From: Phoronis australis
Taxonomy: Eukaryota > Phoronida > Phoronidae
Reading direction: 5' to 3'
Assembly: GCA_002633005.1 (NCBI GenBank)
Contig: NMRA01000126.1
Coordinates: 142,979-206,978, forward strand
DNA: 64,000 nt
The notes under the pieces are model-generated. The model did not search any database. It saw nothing but the letters and a program-made list of their open reading frames with translations, and was not told the origin of the DNA. A program made the translations under genes and the position numbers. Shown here piece after piece: positions 23,547 through 36,227 of this stretch; within the stretch, counting starts at the first letter, position 1; the number at the start of each line of letters is the position of its first letter.

Positions 23547-23549
23547 ACA

Positions 23550-25385
23550 AATTCGTTCTAGTAATGTATTTTTCACATATGCAGAATCGTGTCTTTAGTG
23601 CTTATTTGAAGTGGCATTCACACGCAAAACAAGCACCATTGTCTGTGACTTGATTATGTAACGGTATTTAAAGGATACTATCAAACCGACTCTATTTTAG
23701 ATTTTTTTCAAGCCAGTTTAACAGGGCGAATGCAACTTTAAATGGAACAACTTTAATTGTTTTAAATTCACTCGAGCCAACGGATTCCTAGTGTTTCCTT
23801 GCCACGTCGGTTTCCACGATCAAAGCAAATAGGGAGATCAGTCACGTGACGTGCCATGACTTCAAGGAGTCTCCTCCACCCAACAAAAATCCCAAAACGA
23901 GTTTTTCTCTGGTAAAACCAATAATATTCCTTGACCCTTAATTACATCGCAATTGCTTGACTTTATTAGTTAAAAGTCCTTACAGTACTATCTAAATTGT
24001 TTATTTTTCTTGACGTATCATATGACAAACAATTATTAACTATTCAAATAATGTGTACTTTGTACTCATTCTCTTCAGTCGATTCTAGGAACTTACCAGT
24101 ATATGTTGTTAATGTACCAGCGCACATTTTAATGTACCCCTACCGACGCAACTCGTCCTTGGTACTTTCTGGCACGAAATAACAGTTAATCGTAGACACA
24201 AAAAATAAGTCATGGAGATAATGTTATTCATATGAAAATATCAGAAACGTGCATCTGCTAGGCAAACAAAATTATTGTATTATGTAAAATGAAAGACGGC
24301 ATTATACAGCCGTTGCTCAGGCGACACTTGCTTATCGCAATGCAATCGTTTCGTTCAACGGCAAAGAATTCGAAACTATCATAGTTCAATTCTTGTGAAA
24401 TCAAGCAGCTACCATGAAAAGTTCCAATGTTTTTTTTTTTGTTAGCGACTTCATTCATATTGCAATGAACGAAATAAAAGACAGAAACTCTGAAAGCTTA
24501 GCTTATTTTCATTCACGTGTAGCTATCAGTTATTTACAAACAAATGCCATGATCAAGGTGTATCTTTTATCAAAGTTGCAAACTCACCTTTTTAGCAAAA
24601 ATGAATTTCCGTTGTAAAATGATTTTTTTTTGAAGCGGCAATAAACTAGTGTTCCGTCGAAGAAACTAACTTTTGATTTGGACAACTGATCGCTATCAAA
24701 ATTGGTATCAACTTGTTTCGTATTCATATAACAAGTGATTTCGGCTAATAAAATAACACAAGACAGCAAATAAAGTCTTGTCTCAAGAAATAATGAATTT
24801 TTACGTCTTTCCAAGTCCAGAAATATCATCTAGTTTGACCAAGGAATGATTTGAGACCAATTCGCAACGGTAAGTGGTCTAGATCCGGTAAAATTTGGGT
24901 TTTGACCCAGAGAGCGGGTTTACAGCCGGGGTCATGCAAAATTATAACCCCTCGACAATACACATACTATTTTGACAAATGTACAACAAAATTTAATATT
25001 TTGTCATGTTTACAGAATAGAGCATCAACACAGTTTGACTTTAACGTTTGGACTTGTTTTTGTGCGGATTCATTGGTCAACACTGACGAGCACTCTCGAA
25101 CAGTTTGACAAAACCAAGACATGTGCACCAAACTCCCAGACACTCTTTCACAAAATATATTAAACTGTGAAAACTCGACTTTAATCTTAAACAGAAATTC
25201 AATTTGCAAAAATTGTCTGTAGTACCATCAATAGTAGTAATGGTTTATTGTCAAAATTACGTAGAAGCGTACAAACTGAATAGGTAGTTGTATAAGCATA
25301 TTGGAAACCACTTTATTTTAATAGCAAACGTAAGTAATGTCACCAGTGGTCTGCCGTTTCATGAAAAGTGATTTACCAAAAGAAT
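23550..25385. other. Intergenic, nothing recognised
   Basis: Only short frames of unremarkable composition. No repeats with partners elsewhere in the window were found. Confidence 0.35.
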
Positions 25386-25387
25386 AG

Positions 25388-25560
25388 AAGACATAACTAA
25401 TTCTGAAAAATGATTAAATCTCACTTGAGCAAAAGCGCCGTCTCTGAGAATATACACACAACTGCTAGTTACTGACCAGATCTCTATAAACTATGTCTAG
25501 ATGCACTCATATTTTCATGGCTGAACTTTTATTCAGCAACTGTGAATTGGGAGCGTAAGA
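25388..25560 (+). repeat. Interspersed repeat R4, copy 2
   Basis: Partner of 3985-4190 in the same orientation. Immediately after it starts the 26-bp tandem array; the first copy of R4 shows no such expansion. Confidence 0.45.
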
Positions 25561-25569
25561 CCAAATTTA

Positions 25570-25751
25570 TGTCTCAAGTCTGACGTCACATTTTATGTCT
25601 CAAGTCTTACGTCACATTTTATGTCTCAAGTCTTACGTCACATTTTATGTCTCAAGTCTTACGTCACATTTTATGTCTCAAGTCTTACGTCACATTTTAT
25701 GTCTCAAGTCTTACGTCACATTTTATGTCTCAAGTCTTACGTCACATTTTA
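25570..25751 (+). repeat. Seven-copy 26-bp tandem array with CRE-like octamers
   Basis: Seven exact-length units of 'tgtctcaagtcttacgtcac' + 'atttta'. The first unit differs by one base and contains the palindromic consensus CRE TGACGTCA; the other six contain TTACGTCA. The units are otherwise identical, so the expansion is recent. The octamer is a known CREB/ATF-class binding word, but binding and function here are inference. Confidence 0.95.
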
Positions 25752-25754
25752 TGA

Positions 25755-28635
25755 AATGTACCTTAGTCCTTGGCCACATTAATCAGTGTTAACACTTTTG
25801 AAACAACAACAATCACAAAAGAAAAACACACACGATGATTCGCTTTATCCAGAAGGCTGAATGATCGGCTGAAAGAACAACACAACTGAGCCTGTAGTAA
25901 TTATTCGGGTATTGGTCAGAGACTGGTCACTTAGGTGACGGCGTTAGAATTACAATTTCAGGCAGGGCACAGAGACAAAGTGTTGGTTACAATAACTGTG
26001 CGTATATGTATAACGAGAGATGGTTAGCATTCAGTGAAAAGTGAGCGGTGGTCATATATTGCCAGTCATTCATTCAAAGGACGCCAAGATTATTTAAAAT
26101 CGATACAGTGCAAAGAAATTGAATTATATATAATTACAAATGAAATTAAGACATAAATTAATTAGAAGGAAAAAATAGAAAAAAATATACAAAACTTAAG
26201 CAAATATCGACAATAGATTCACGTTCTTCTTTAGTATATAATAGAAAATAACATAATTTTCTAAACACAGTGATACATTTTGTTTTCATTACATTTACAC
26301 AAGTACTATAGACTATATTCCTGAAAAGTGTCAAGCATTGGTGGAGAAAATCGTTATACGAAGGACGCACACCCTTTGTGTGCCCGTTCTTTTCCCTGTT
26401 ATTGACATTAAACTAAATTCTGCGTGTCTGAGTCTTGACAAGCTAGATAACCGAACAAAGTTTTCAACGATACATAATATTTCAATCGAGATGGTGTTTA
26501 ACAATACCGAGACTACTCTGAGACAACAATTCTCCACCCCAGTGTTTTTATTCCATATCTTTACACCTATTTTTAATTCATTTACAAAATTCTCATCAGC
26601 TACTAGTTGATTACAGTAATCCACACATTCTCAAAGTCATTTGAGTACAAAACGCATTTCATTTTTAAATCACAGACATCTATGCCATTTTCAACGAGTT
26701 CAAGCTGCAACGTGCAAAATGTTTTTGACGTAACAACATGTATTTTTGGTAACTTAACAATGACAAGTATTTAATTTTACAAGTTAGTCTACCACCACGC
26801 AATGGCAATCTTTCTAATTCCCATAATGGATGTTTGTATTGAAAGACCTTACAAAATGTCCAAATATCGACATAGGCAATGTTCGTCAAAATAAGTTGCG
26901 TTAAGTAAATTACTTACATTCACAAGCATTCAAATGTGAAAAATATACAAGAGAAGTGCATTGCATGTAATATATATTGATGTACTAAATATCAAAATTC
27001 TAAATTGAACATATTTATCATATACTAATGAAAACAGCTTGTAAATGTATGTAACCACTACTATTTCTCAGTGTTCAGAGTAATATTATCTAACGTTAAC
27101 CGTTTAATACGAATGATGTAAATGTCAGAACGTGTTTCAAGCGCCGAACGCGGGAGGCTGAACATGTAGTCCATTAGTGAAGGAAAAATGCAATGATAAG
27201 GCAACCTTGGCCTTAATGACGCTAAATAGAGTCTGGGTTTGAGACTATGAACAGCATGATCCAACCGATGAAAAGTGTAAGGTAGAGTGACAGGCATACT
27301 GAAACGGACAAATTATTCCTGGTTAAATGATTCACATTACAGCGAAAAATGCGGATGCGCATACTCAGGGTCCGGTAAAACAAAAGTTATTTAACAGGAT
27401 TATCGTTAGCAGTGTGACTTAATCAGTCGACTGGCGAGGCTTTTCCTTAAACCGAAACATTATTAAGTAAAAGTTCCAGTTTCATTTATCGAAGTTGTAC
27501 TTTATTTGCCGTGTGTGATATCACGTTTGCCCTTACACCAACCAAGAAATTGAACTAAACGTGATCAAATGTTTTGCTTTGGAATCATTCTTCGTGAATG
27601 ACGACACACGTGAGTCTAAGGCGATCGCGGATAAATGTTTTCTATAAATTAGCAGATTACCACAGCCTCACCAGGAAACTGAAGAAATACTTCGCGACTT
27701 TTACAGCCCCCACATTCGCGATCGGTAGAAATCTTGGAATAGTAATTTCCGCTATACGCAAGCGCCATACGTCCTAACCAGTAAATCGGTGAATTAAAAA
27801 GTTATGACATCGTTTTGGCAACGCAGACTCGAGCGCCGATTTTTGTGTTGTTTCCTGTTGTTCCTGTTTGGAAGCTTTACAGGGATTCGTACTGCGCGGG
27901 GACGGTCGTGTTTCACACGGAGGATCCCGCAGAGCTCCATTAAGAATTTCTGACAAAGGGGCACGGAAATTTGCCTGTTAATTTAACCTGGTAAAAATCC
28001 TTCACCCAAGCTTTTTGTTGAGTAGAACACTACACTAACGTCTGCCCAAGAAATCGTTGATCGAGAAATTAGAGCATCCACGACCTTTTTTTTCAAACAA
28101 TGCATTGGACCACGCATATTACGGCGTTTTTGTTAATTTTCATACTTTAATATTTTCAACAGTGGCACAGTCGATAGCCTGACGTATTCTATAGAGGGGC
28201 CAAAACATTTACTTTCAAGTAGGCTTGTAATTACCCAAGACTACCGTAAGGCCAAAGTAACATTTAAATCGCCAAAAACAACTCAAAATATTAACCTGAG
28301 CCTGTGTATACAGTTACTTATACACGGCACTGCAACACTATTACACTGCAATAAACCAATTGATACGAGGTCCTTCAGCGTTACATAATGTATAGGGTCC
28401 CCGGCACACTGCGAGAAGCAGTCCCAACTGTATGTATCCTAAATTTCCAGCGCATCTGTGGACTTTGAGCAGACAGTTAGCTCTACAGCAAGACTACTGA
28501 AATTCTTCGTTGGATTCTAAATAATACCAAAGAAACAATCTCATATTGGTTGCTAGGTTCATGCAGGGACCTTACTATGTCCGTGGTTTAGTTTCGTTGC
28601 AAAAAGGGCTCAGTTTTCAGATGTATTAATAAAAA
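25755..28635. other. Intergenic, nothing recognised
   Basis: Several open frames of 60-97 codons exist on both strands (for example around 26331-26624), but none shows family motifs or complementary splice structure. No repeat partner was noticed. Confidence 0.35.
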
Positions 28636-29348
28636 ATATAACGAGTATGAAAGAGGAGCTCAGAATAAAGATAAAGTAATGGCAACATTATATGGTAACA
28701 CCGGCTGAGTAAATTAAGTCCAAAAATGTGCTGAAAATTTAGGGAGCCTAGTCGAGTCCCATTGCGAATTGCTCCAGTGCAGTGAGCTACATGTAAGTGC
28801 AACCAGCCAACACTCTCTCAAAAGCAATCCCCGGAGACTAGAGAGTTCCAGAGTGTCACCGAGGAAGACGCCAGGGAAGGCAAACTGAAAGAATGCATGG
28901 TCAGCGGACTTGAGTGCATGGTTATTAGACAAGCACTCGCATTCTAAGTTCCCATTCGCAACCCATTCAACGTACATAACAGAATAATCCTCATTCTGAC
29001 AATGCATACGTCTACTGTTTGCTGACAGAGGAAACCGTGACAACGGATACATTATGGTTGCGAAGGCATTCACGGCTTGATCAACAGTAAGCTCATCAAG
29101 TTTGATTTCAAAGTGACTGTTTACCAACGTCGACACCAGACGACCATGAAGTGGCACGCTTTTCATAGTGTACGAAAAAACGCTCGGTATTACATAGAAA
29201 AATGTCAAACCGTTTGTATTTCTTATTATTCCAGTGACACCTTATCAAACTGCCCTTGGCGGTACAGTAACCAGAAAAATTCTCTACACACAGCTGTTAC
29301 AAACAATGAACAAATAAGTGTTGAGACTGAAGTACATCGATGAAATGA

Positions 29349-30356
29349 TCAGAATTGCGAAGACATGGTCGTTGACGCCACTTGCGAATTCTTTCCTTCA
29401 CTGGTGCCGCATGACTTCACGTACAACAGTATTTCACGGAGGCGACTATAAAATCTCCTGCTGCGACTCACATACAGAATTGGGTCTATTACAGGATTCA
29501 GTCTGTATCCGATTCCACACACGAGAGCACCAATTTTCAATGCCCTGTTGTCAAATAATCTCTGTACATCTCGAGGGATGGTCATAATAAGGATTGTGAC
29601 TGGAATATAGCAAATAGCAAACGACGAGGTGATCAACAGTGACGTGACAGCACTTTTCATCGAACCTCGCGAGAGAAGTCTCTGATGAATTCGGATTTTG
29701 CGGAACATGAAGACATAGATAGCGATAAGGATGGCGAAGAACAACAACATGAAACCATGTACTACGTGGTACACGCGAACAACCCAGACGTTGTCGAAGA
29801 AAAGAAAAAACCACCTGGTTGTCACAGGATACCCCAAATTTAAGAAAAGAGGTGCAAATCCAAACACGAATGCCAGAGACCAAACAATAGTTACGGCAAT
29901 AAAGGCACGGACTTTGGTGACTACGTGTGCATACTCAAGTGGTTTCGTGACCGCCACAAGACGGTCCAAAGTAATCGTAATAGAGACAAAAAATGTCGAA
30001 TACTGCATCACATCGCCGACGCACATGGATACCAAAACGAAGTAAAAGTGGGAAGACCGCGGGAGGGTTGCGTTGACTTTCGCCGTAAGGCAGTCGACAT
30101 TGAAGCCCCAAATATATATGATGTCAAACACCGGCGCCGCAAGATCCGATACAGCCAGACTCGTCAAAACAACCAGTGCAGGTTTTTTGTACTTGACAGA
30201 AACCAATATGGACAAGGCAAAAACGTTCATTGTCAATCCAACACAGTTGAGCGAAGTAAATAAGATATTGTAGATGGTACATAGGTTCGTTGAAGACGCA
30301 TTCCCCAAGATTTCATGGCAATTGTACTCTGTTATGTTTGAAGCCTGGTCCTCCAT
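29349..30356 (-). CDS. Class A GPCR, MECA-like, single exon (335 aa), duplication copy 1
   Basis: A seven-transmembrane receptor with TM2 LAVSD (67-71), TM3 LDRL (130-133), TM6 CYIP (249-252) and TM7 NPVIDPILY (287-295). It lacks C3.25, any loop-2 cysteine and the TM5 proline, as in the MECA group. Glycosylation sites are NIT 7-9, NAS 19-21 and NAT 95-97. A possible palmitoylation cysteine lies in the tail at 316. The start is set at MEDQ: the frame stays open 41 codons further upstream, but in the duplicate the upstream part has frame-shifting differences, while from MEDQ on the two copies align without a gap. The copy at 43616-44623 is 312/335 identical. The ligand is unknown. Confidence 0.92.
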   Translation of the reverse strand: MEDQASNITEYNCHEILGNASSTNLCTIYNILFTSLNCVGLTMNVFALSILVSVKYKKPALVVLTSLAVSDLAAPVFDIIYIWGFNVDCLTAKVNATLPRSSHFYFVLVSMCVGDVMQYSTFFVSITITLDRLVAVTKPLEYAHVVTKVRAFIAVTIVWSLAFVFGFAPLFLNLGYPVTTRWFFLFFDNVWVVRVYHVVHGFMLLFFAILIAIYVFMFRKIRIHQRLLSRGSMKSAVTSLLITSSFAICYIPVTILIMTIPRDVQRLFDNRALKIGALVCGIGYRLNPVIDPILYVSRSRRFYSRLREILLYVKSCGTSEGKNSQVASTTMSSQF

Positions 30357-31479
30357 CCTAACACAGAAAGTAATTGTGTTAATGTCGTGCAAAATTCTAG
30401 TACATTTCTCAATGATTAAAAAACAAAAATGTTGCTTTTGCGTTTTTAACCCTTTCGTAAACAAACGTGTACACCGCAAACAAAGCTGTTTCGTATAACT
30501 GCTACATTAAAAAAACGGAACTTTGGTAGAGATAAACACATGGGCAAACGTGGCTATTGTAGAGACAGCCAAAGCACAGACATCACAAGAACTGAAACTT
30601 TGTTTCAACATTTTAGAAAATTTAAGTCTTTCTGGTCAAACACCAACAATTAGCACAAAACTTAAACCTGATTATCCCACTCCTAGAAACTGCCTATCAG
30701 AACGTGTCCTTTATCCCTAAGTCGACTCTCAGTATAGCGGAGCATGGCATTATAATTACATTATTCTTCGGTAACGCGCATTCAAATTTTTTACAAACAA
30801 ACGTGAATGCAACTTAGGAACTAAGTACAACATCTGACACTCGAACAAAAGTCAACAACGTACATTACACTTTCCAAAAGTTATCTTATAGAGATACAAT
30901 ACACTGAGTAGATATTAATATATTACTCACTTGTAACTTGAACTCAGAGAATCTTAATAATATCGAGGCCTGCTGTTTTCACCGACGTGGCCGAAACAGA
31001 TTGTTGCTTCGATGAAACGTTTGAAGACTCAATCGAAAACTAGTGCTTTTCTATTTGATAAAACTCGAGTAACTGAATAAGGTTCCTTTATGAAAGCGCA
31101 TATATTCTCTTCACGAGGAAATGCGTCAAGTTTTATCGTGTCAACGTCCTTGAAATGTGTCTCAGATACTAAGAGACGATCAAATAGACATGTATACCAT
31201 TATATGTCGTATTTACACAAGGGAAATCGTGCTACCATAATGCAGCGTTTATATTGTTTGAGGCAAACGAATACTTAGTTGCATTCAACGAAAGAAAGCG
31301 ACATCTAAACCGATTTTGCGCCGTTCTAAGCACCATCGAGAATTAATTTAAAACTATCATAACCAGCCACAATTTTATGCAAGAGCAACGCAAAGCAACA
31401 TAACAAATCATGTAGGACGTTATTGACAAGCCTGTGCAAATTAACCAAATATCTACAGAACTATTATAAGAACAAGATC

Positions 31480-31890
31480 CCTAAAAGCATAGATTTTTCG
31501 AAGGTAGATTGCCTCTAGAATTTGATTTTTAAATTTATACCAATTTTACGTTAACTTTGACCATGTCATTTCAATAAAATTTATCAAAAAAGAAATGTAT
31601 GTTCATAGAAAAACAACGGTATCAATACTCAAGTTCGAGTCTTTTAAAAGATCAATTCATTTTGTTTTTTTTTCATCAAAATAACTGTAGGTCCTATATT
31701 TGACTGCCGCTCACGGAAAAGTGGGACAATTTAAAAACAATTCATGAAAGAATTTTGGAGAATGGTACATAAAGCATAGTATGCGAAAGTTTCATCGGAA
31801 TCAGATCAGCCAATTTTGAAATGTGATGTTCGAAGGTTGTCCAAATTTGGAAAACTTTCTACGGTCCTTCATCGTACATAACCTTAAAAT
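31480..31890 (+). repeat. Repeat R2 in duplication copy 1
   Basis: Shares 'gcctctagaattt', 'aaaacaacggtatcaata', 'agtttcatcggaatcagatc' and 'gtccaaatttggaaaacttt' with 51758-52180, and more weakly with 1860-2110, 5630-6790 and 55280-55530. It predates the duplication. A degenerate R1-like head ('caagagcaacgcaaagc') lies just upstream, at 31382. Confidence 0.65.
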
Positions 31891-34800
31891 AGCCCCTAGG
31901 GATCGCAAAACAAGCCAGCAATACTCCCGTCATGGTTCTACAAACATTTCGGCCGATAGTAAGGCGGACACCAGACCACTAGGGGCCAAAACGCGAGTCA
32001 AATCTGTTTGCACCCGGGCAACCTGCTTGCTGCCGTCTCCGTGTTAATGACCAACGACAAAAAAGAGAAAAATATTACAGGTGATGTGTCGTTTCACAAA
32101 TAAATAAGCTTGTGTGTTTGAAATGTTTTGTGTGTTGTAACATGTAAGTGAAATGAACGTTTTTGCTCGAATAAAGTCGAAATAATGATAAATTGAAACG
32201 AAAAGAGGGGACACTAGAAATCAAACGAAAGGAAATCGAAACCAAAAGAGAGGAAAATTCCACCCCCTGTTATTTGCCAACGTTCACGAAACTTTCACCA
32301 AGGAACTGTGTCAACATCAAAATTGCCACAATAGTAGCACAAATCCGAACATCATCGTTCGCGGTGCTCTTCTCAGTAGGAACATATGAATGGCTAGATT
32401 TTATAACGATCATTTGAGTGACTTGACCGATAGAGAAGCAGACGCCAAAACCGAATCGAAAATAATACTTTGCAAGAGCCATTCCATGGCATGCACTACG
32501 TCAAATCCGTCTCCTTAGTAGCAGTTTGGCACGGCAAATTTCATTCAGAGAAAAGCGTGAAAAATAAAATGTCAGGGGGCACAGCAATAGTCTGATCAGC
32601 CCGAAAGTCGTCGGTCGTTATCCATTGTTACGTTTTTATGAATACAACTTACCTGCAAAATTACACAAAGATGTTGTAAGAGGTTTAGGAAATAAAGCCA
32701 GGGACGCAAATCACAAAATTACTACTAGGGAGATCCATGGTAGACGGAGCCGTCCAAAAATTAAAGTCAGCGTACTCTCTGATGTTTCAAGCATAAACAT
32801 TTTTTAGCACCGGGTTTTGCGGATGAGTAAAAATGATCACTGGCTGGCATGCGCGAAATAATTTGAATCCACCTGAAAACGGTAGGCGTCGTCTTCTACT
32901 TAAAATATACGTTTTTGCCAAATTTCACAGTTGAAATAGGTCAAGGCACGCCACAGATAAAGAAACTTACAACACTAAATTGGCCCTGGGGGGCACAGTG
33001 GCAGTCGGTTACATCAGAGAATCGTTTTAACCTGTTGCAACATTCATAGAAAAACAATTTCACAAAGATTCCGGAAGTAGTTTAGGTGATACAACCGGGA
33101 ATGCAAAAAACAAAATTGCGAATGAACAATGACAAAAAAGAGGAAAACATTCCAGGAGACTTGTTTCATTTCACAAATAAATAGGCTCGTGATGCAAAAT
33201 TTTACAGAAATAAAACGCTTTTGAATGAATAAAGCCAAAATAATGACAAAAAAGAGTGAAACAAGAGGAAACTGGATATCAGAAAAGAGTTAATCGAAAC
33301 AAAAAAGAGGAAATCCTCTTGAAAGAGGAACATTCCAAGCCCTGATGAAAATTGATCCTGCACATGCGAATCTGTCCCGGTACGTAATGAATGAAATGCG
33401 GCATCCATGAGAACAGAATTTTGTTCATGAGAAAAGCACGCTAGCGGCAAATGAGAATACCTACATGTATAAGTAAGTGGTCCGCCAGACTCGAAGTTTC
33501 AATACTGCGCAGAATTCCAATAAGTTCATAAGTTTTCATTCAATATGGCTGACAATCATAGGCCTACCCCACTTCATTCATAGTTTCGAGATTCCAAATT
33601 GAAACACGACCCAAGAACGACTGCAAAGTACGCTGGAAACGATTGAAAGTCAAGGGTTTTGTCAACTTTTGTAAGAAATCCCAGGGCAAATAACGATTTA
33701 GATAACCCTCAATATCACATCGCGTTGTTGTAAGTGTAAAATTATAAGGCTAAAATAATTAAAATTTTCTAACTGGATTATCTTTTACACGCAGGATTCT
33801 TGCACAAAAATAATGTTAAAATTTCGATGTCACATTCGCGATAAACAATCCAGTAAACAGCCTATGATAGATATTTTAATTCCACTTTAAAAACACTAGT
33901 AACATAGATAATTAAGGCATGTGCCATAAAAAAACTTATTTCGAACACGGATGTTGAACTATAGTTTAAACGTTGACCCGATCGTATTATTTACGAGTTT
34001 TCACTTCAAGACGGAATAAGTACATGAATTAGACTTCCTTTGAAAGTAGAATGCTTTCGATGCACGTGATCGTGTTTGGGACAGAAAACTAAGGAAATGT
34101 GCCTCGATTTTCTAATTGCGACTAGCGACCGGACTGCCGTGTGCTTGCCTACATACATGTAGCTGTGCTTCACAAGAATGGCCGTGGTACTGCAAGGGCA
34201 AATAGCACTTGGCTCAGCAGACCCAAAGTTTTTATGGGGTAAATTTAGTTCTAGGCCCAGGATATAACCTTCGAAATCAGACTCGACGCTTAAGCTATCC
34301 CACCGAAATTCTATTGTGTATTAAACATTTTCAGGCGAGTACAGGTATATTCGTCTTTGGGTAAAATCTTGATGTTTCGCCGGTACTCACCTAAAGAAGC
34401 TTTAAAGCCAATTTCACTGGAACGTTCTTTACAGTGATCTCTGTGGCTATTGAAGGCATCTTCGAAGCAACATTAAATCCCTGCTTTCTTTCAAAAACAA
34501 GTTTTGATTTAGGTCGCTTACTGTCATGTCAGTTAAAAAGTCACCTCATGGGCTAAGTAACAACTGTCTGTTCCTTTTTTCTTCAAAACAATCTCAAGAT
34601 TAACTTCATGTCACGCCTGCAATCACCTGTAAAGTGACTAAGGAACAACTTCATATCAACTTCATAACCTTAAACAGTCTAAGTACATAGTTTTTTTACC
34701 TGTTTTTGTCATGAGTATAGCTGCTTCAAATTATTAACATTACTGTGGCCAATAGACCTTAGTCTGTTGCGGTTACAAGATAGCAAGTTTCATTGATCAT

Positions 34801-34934
34801 TTATTATGAATAGACAGGAGGTATTACATAAAAACGCAATTTTTATTTTAATTAGCTTGAGGAAGAAGTACAACTTGGCAAAGGAACACCTGACAACAAC
34901 AACGCTACAGAACAAAGAACAAGGTACCTAAACT

Positions 34935-35137
34935 ACACGGTCAACGGACTCATAAACACTGGCACGGACGCATGAACACGACTCACGGACCTGCAAACAC
35001 CGTCCACTGACTCACAAACACGGGAACGGACTCACAAAACACGATCCACGCACCCAAATACACGGGACACGGACTCATATTCACGAGGAAACACGGTTAA
35101 CGGACTGCCAAACACGGGTCACGAACTCATCGGCTTT
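34935..35137 (+). repeat. Degenerate tandem array 'acggactcacaaacacgg', copy 1 only
   Basis: About nine imperfect units of 18-28 bp built on 'cacggactcacaaacacgg' fill the stretch where copy 2 has a different 850 bp (55205-56047, including R2). The alignment of the two duplicates resumes at 35177/56050. Confidence 0.7.
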
Positions 35138-35954
35138 TTGGGTCAGCTGACATCTTCATTATGTCCGTGACCACACCTTTTAAAAGTCTTACGGTAACCT
35201 AGTCATGTACTCCATTTGAAGACGTCACCTAAACTTTTAGTTATTTTCCACATCAAAAGTTGCTACCACTGCCCCCAAACAACATAGCCCCATTTGTGAA
35301 AGTTGTAACACCTTACAAAATTTCTGGGGCTTCTTCGATTTTACTTGTACCTAAAAAAGGTGGATAAAGAAATTTAATAAGAATAGCAAATTTTTTTGTC
35401 TTTGTTCAGTGACCAGTTTGAGTTAGGAGAGTACACCAGAACACTTATTCGAGAGACTACAGTACAAGACAAAAGTAATAAGACAAAATACGATTTCTCC
35501 TTCACGTCGACTAATTCTGTTAACAGCAAAAACAACTAGTAATATCCATAAGGACGTACAAAATACCTTAGCCACCTTACTACCTTTGTCAATTCCACTC
35601 CATTCTTGATAATTTGGGAAGACTACTCCGACAATGAAGTCGGCTTCCACCCAGCAATCATGACAGGGAATTCTGGGTCATTTTGTATGATTCTTTTAGC
35701 TTGTACTGCATATGGTTAACTCGGCGAATAGCAAACACTCTATGAACAAGAATTGTTTCATTCGTCATTTCACAAACGACATTGATTCATAATTGTCACA
35801 ATCGGAGCAGGTGACTAGTTCATTGTTCAGATGGAAATTTATGAAGAACAACACTTTGCCATGCAGGAATGCATAGACACCAAGCTAAATAACTAAATCC
35901 AGACATGATTACCAAACTCACCACGGTTAGCACCCATGGCTTTTGATTGAAATT

Positions 35955-36218
35955 TTTGTAAGGTTAAACGCACTTAGTTTGAGGTTTCTTTATTTCATAT
36001 TCAGAGAGTTCAAAGGTCAACCGAGTCAGACCCCAAACTGAGAACACCCTCAACGTAAACACTATTTCGGGTTCTAGCGACTGGCTCAATGAAACCGACG
36101 TCTTGTCAGCCGAACGTTTCAAAACTCAAAGAAAAAACGACCCTAGCGGCAAAACAGGATCAAACCAAAGCTAGCGCCATCTATAATCTGCACAATAACT
36201 AACGGGGAACCGTACAAA
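35955..36218. mobile_element. 264-bp MITE present only in duplication copy 1
   Basis: The insertion is defined by comparison with copy 2, where 'gattgaaaaatttggttgac' (56815-56834) is uninterrupted. The ends are TTTGTAAGGTT and, reversed, TTTGTACGGTT. The flanks are T-rich, so the target duplication cannot be read with certainty. No coding capacity. Confidence 0.65.
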
Positions 36219-36227
36219 TTTGATTGA

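Noticed and set aside
25570-25751. CRISPR-like direct repeats
   Set aside because: Units are contiguous without spacers and the DNA is animal genomic sequence.
25595-25792. 65-codon frame through the 26-bp array
   Set aside because: A product of the repeat: 26-bp units without stops give a 78-bp periodic frame.
28714-29208. 164-codon open frame (-) downstream of the copy 1 GPCR
   Set aside because: The matching stretch of copy 2 (about 42920-43400) has indels of 4, 1 and 1 bases that destroy the frame, so it is not under coding constraint; probably 3' UTR or intergenic.
30357-30479. 41-codon N-terminal extension of the copy 1 GPCR
   Set aside because: In copy 2 the extension is frame-shifted; the gap-free alignment starts at MEDQ.
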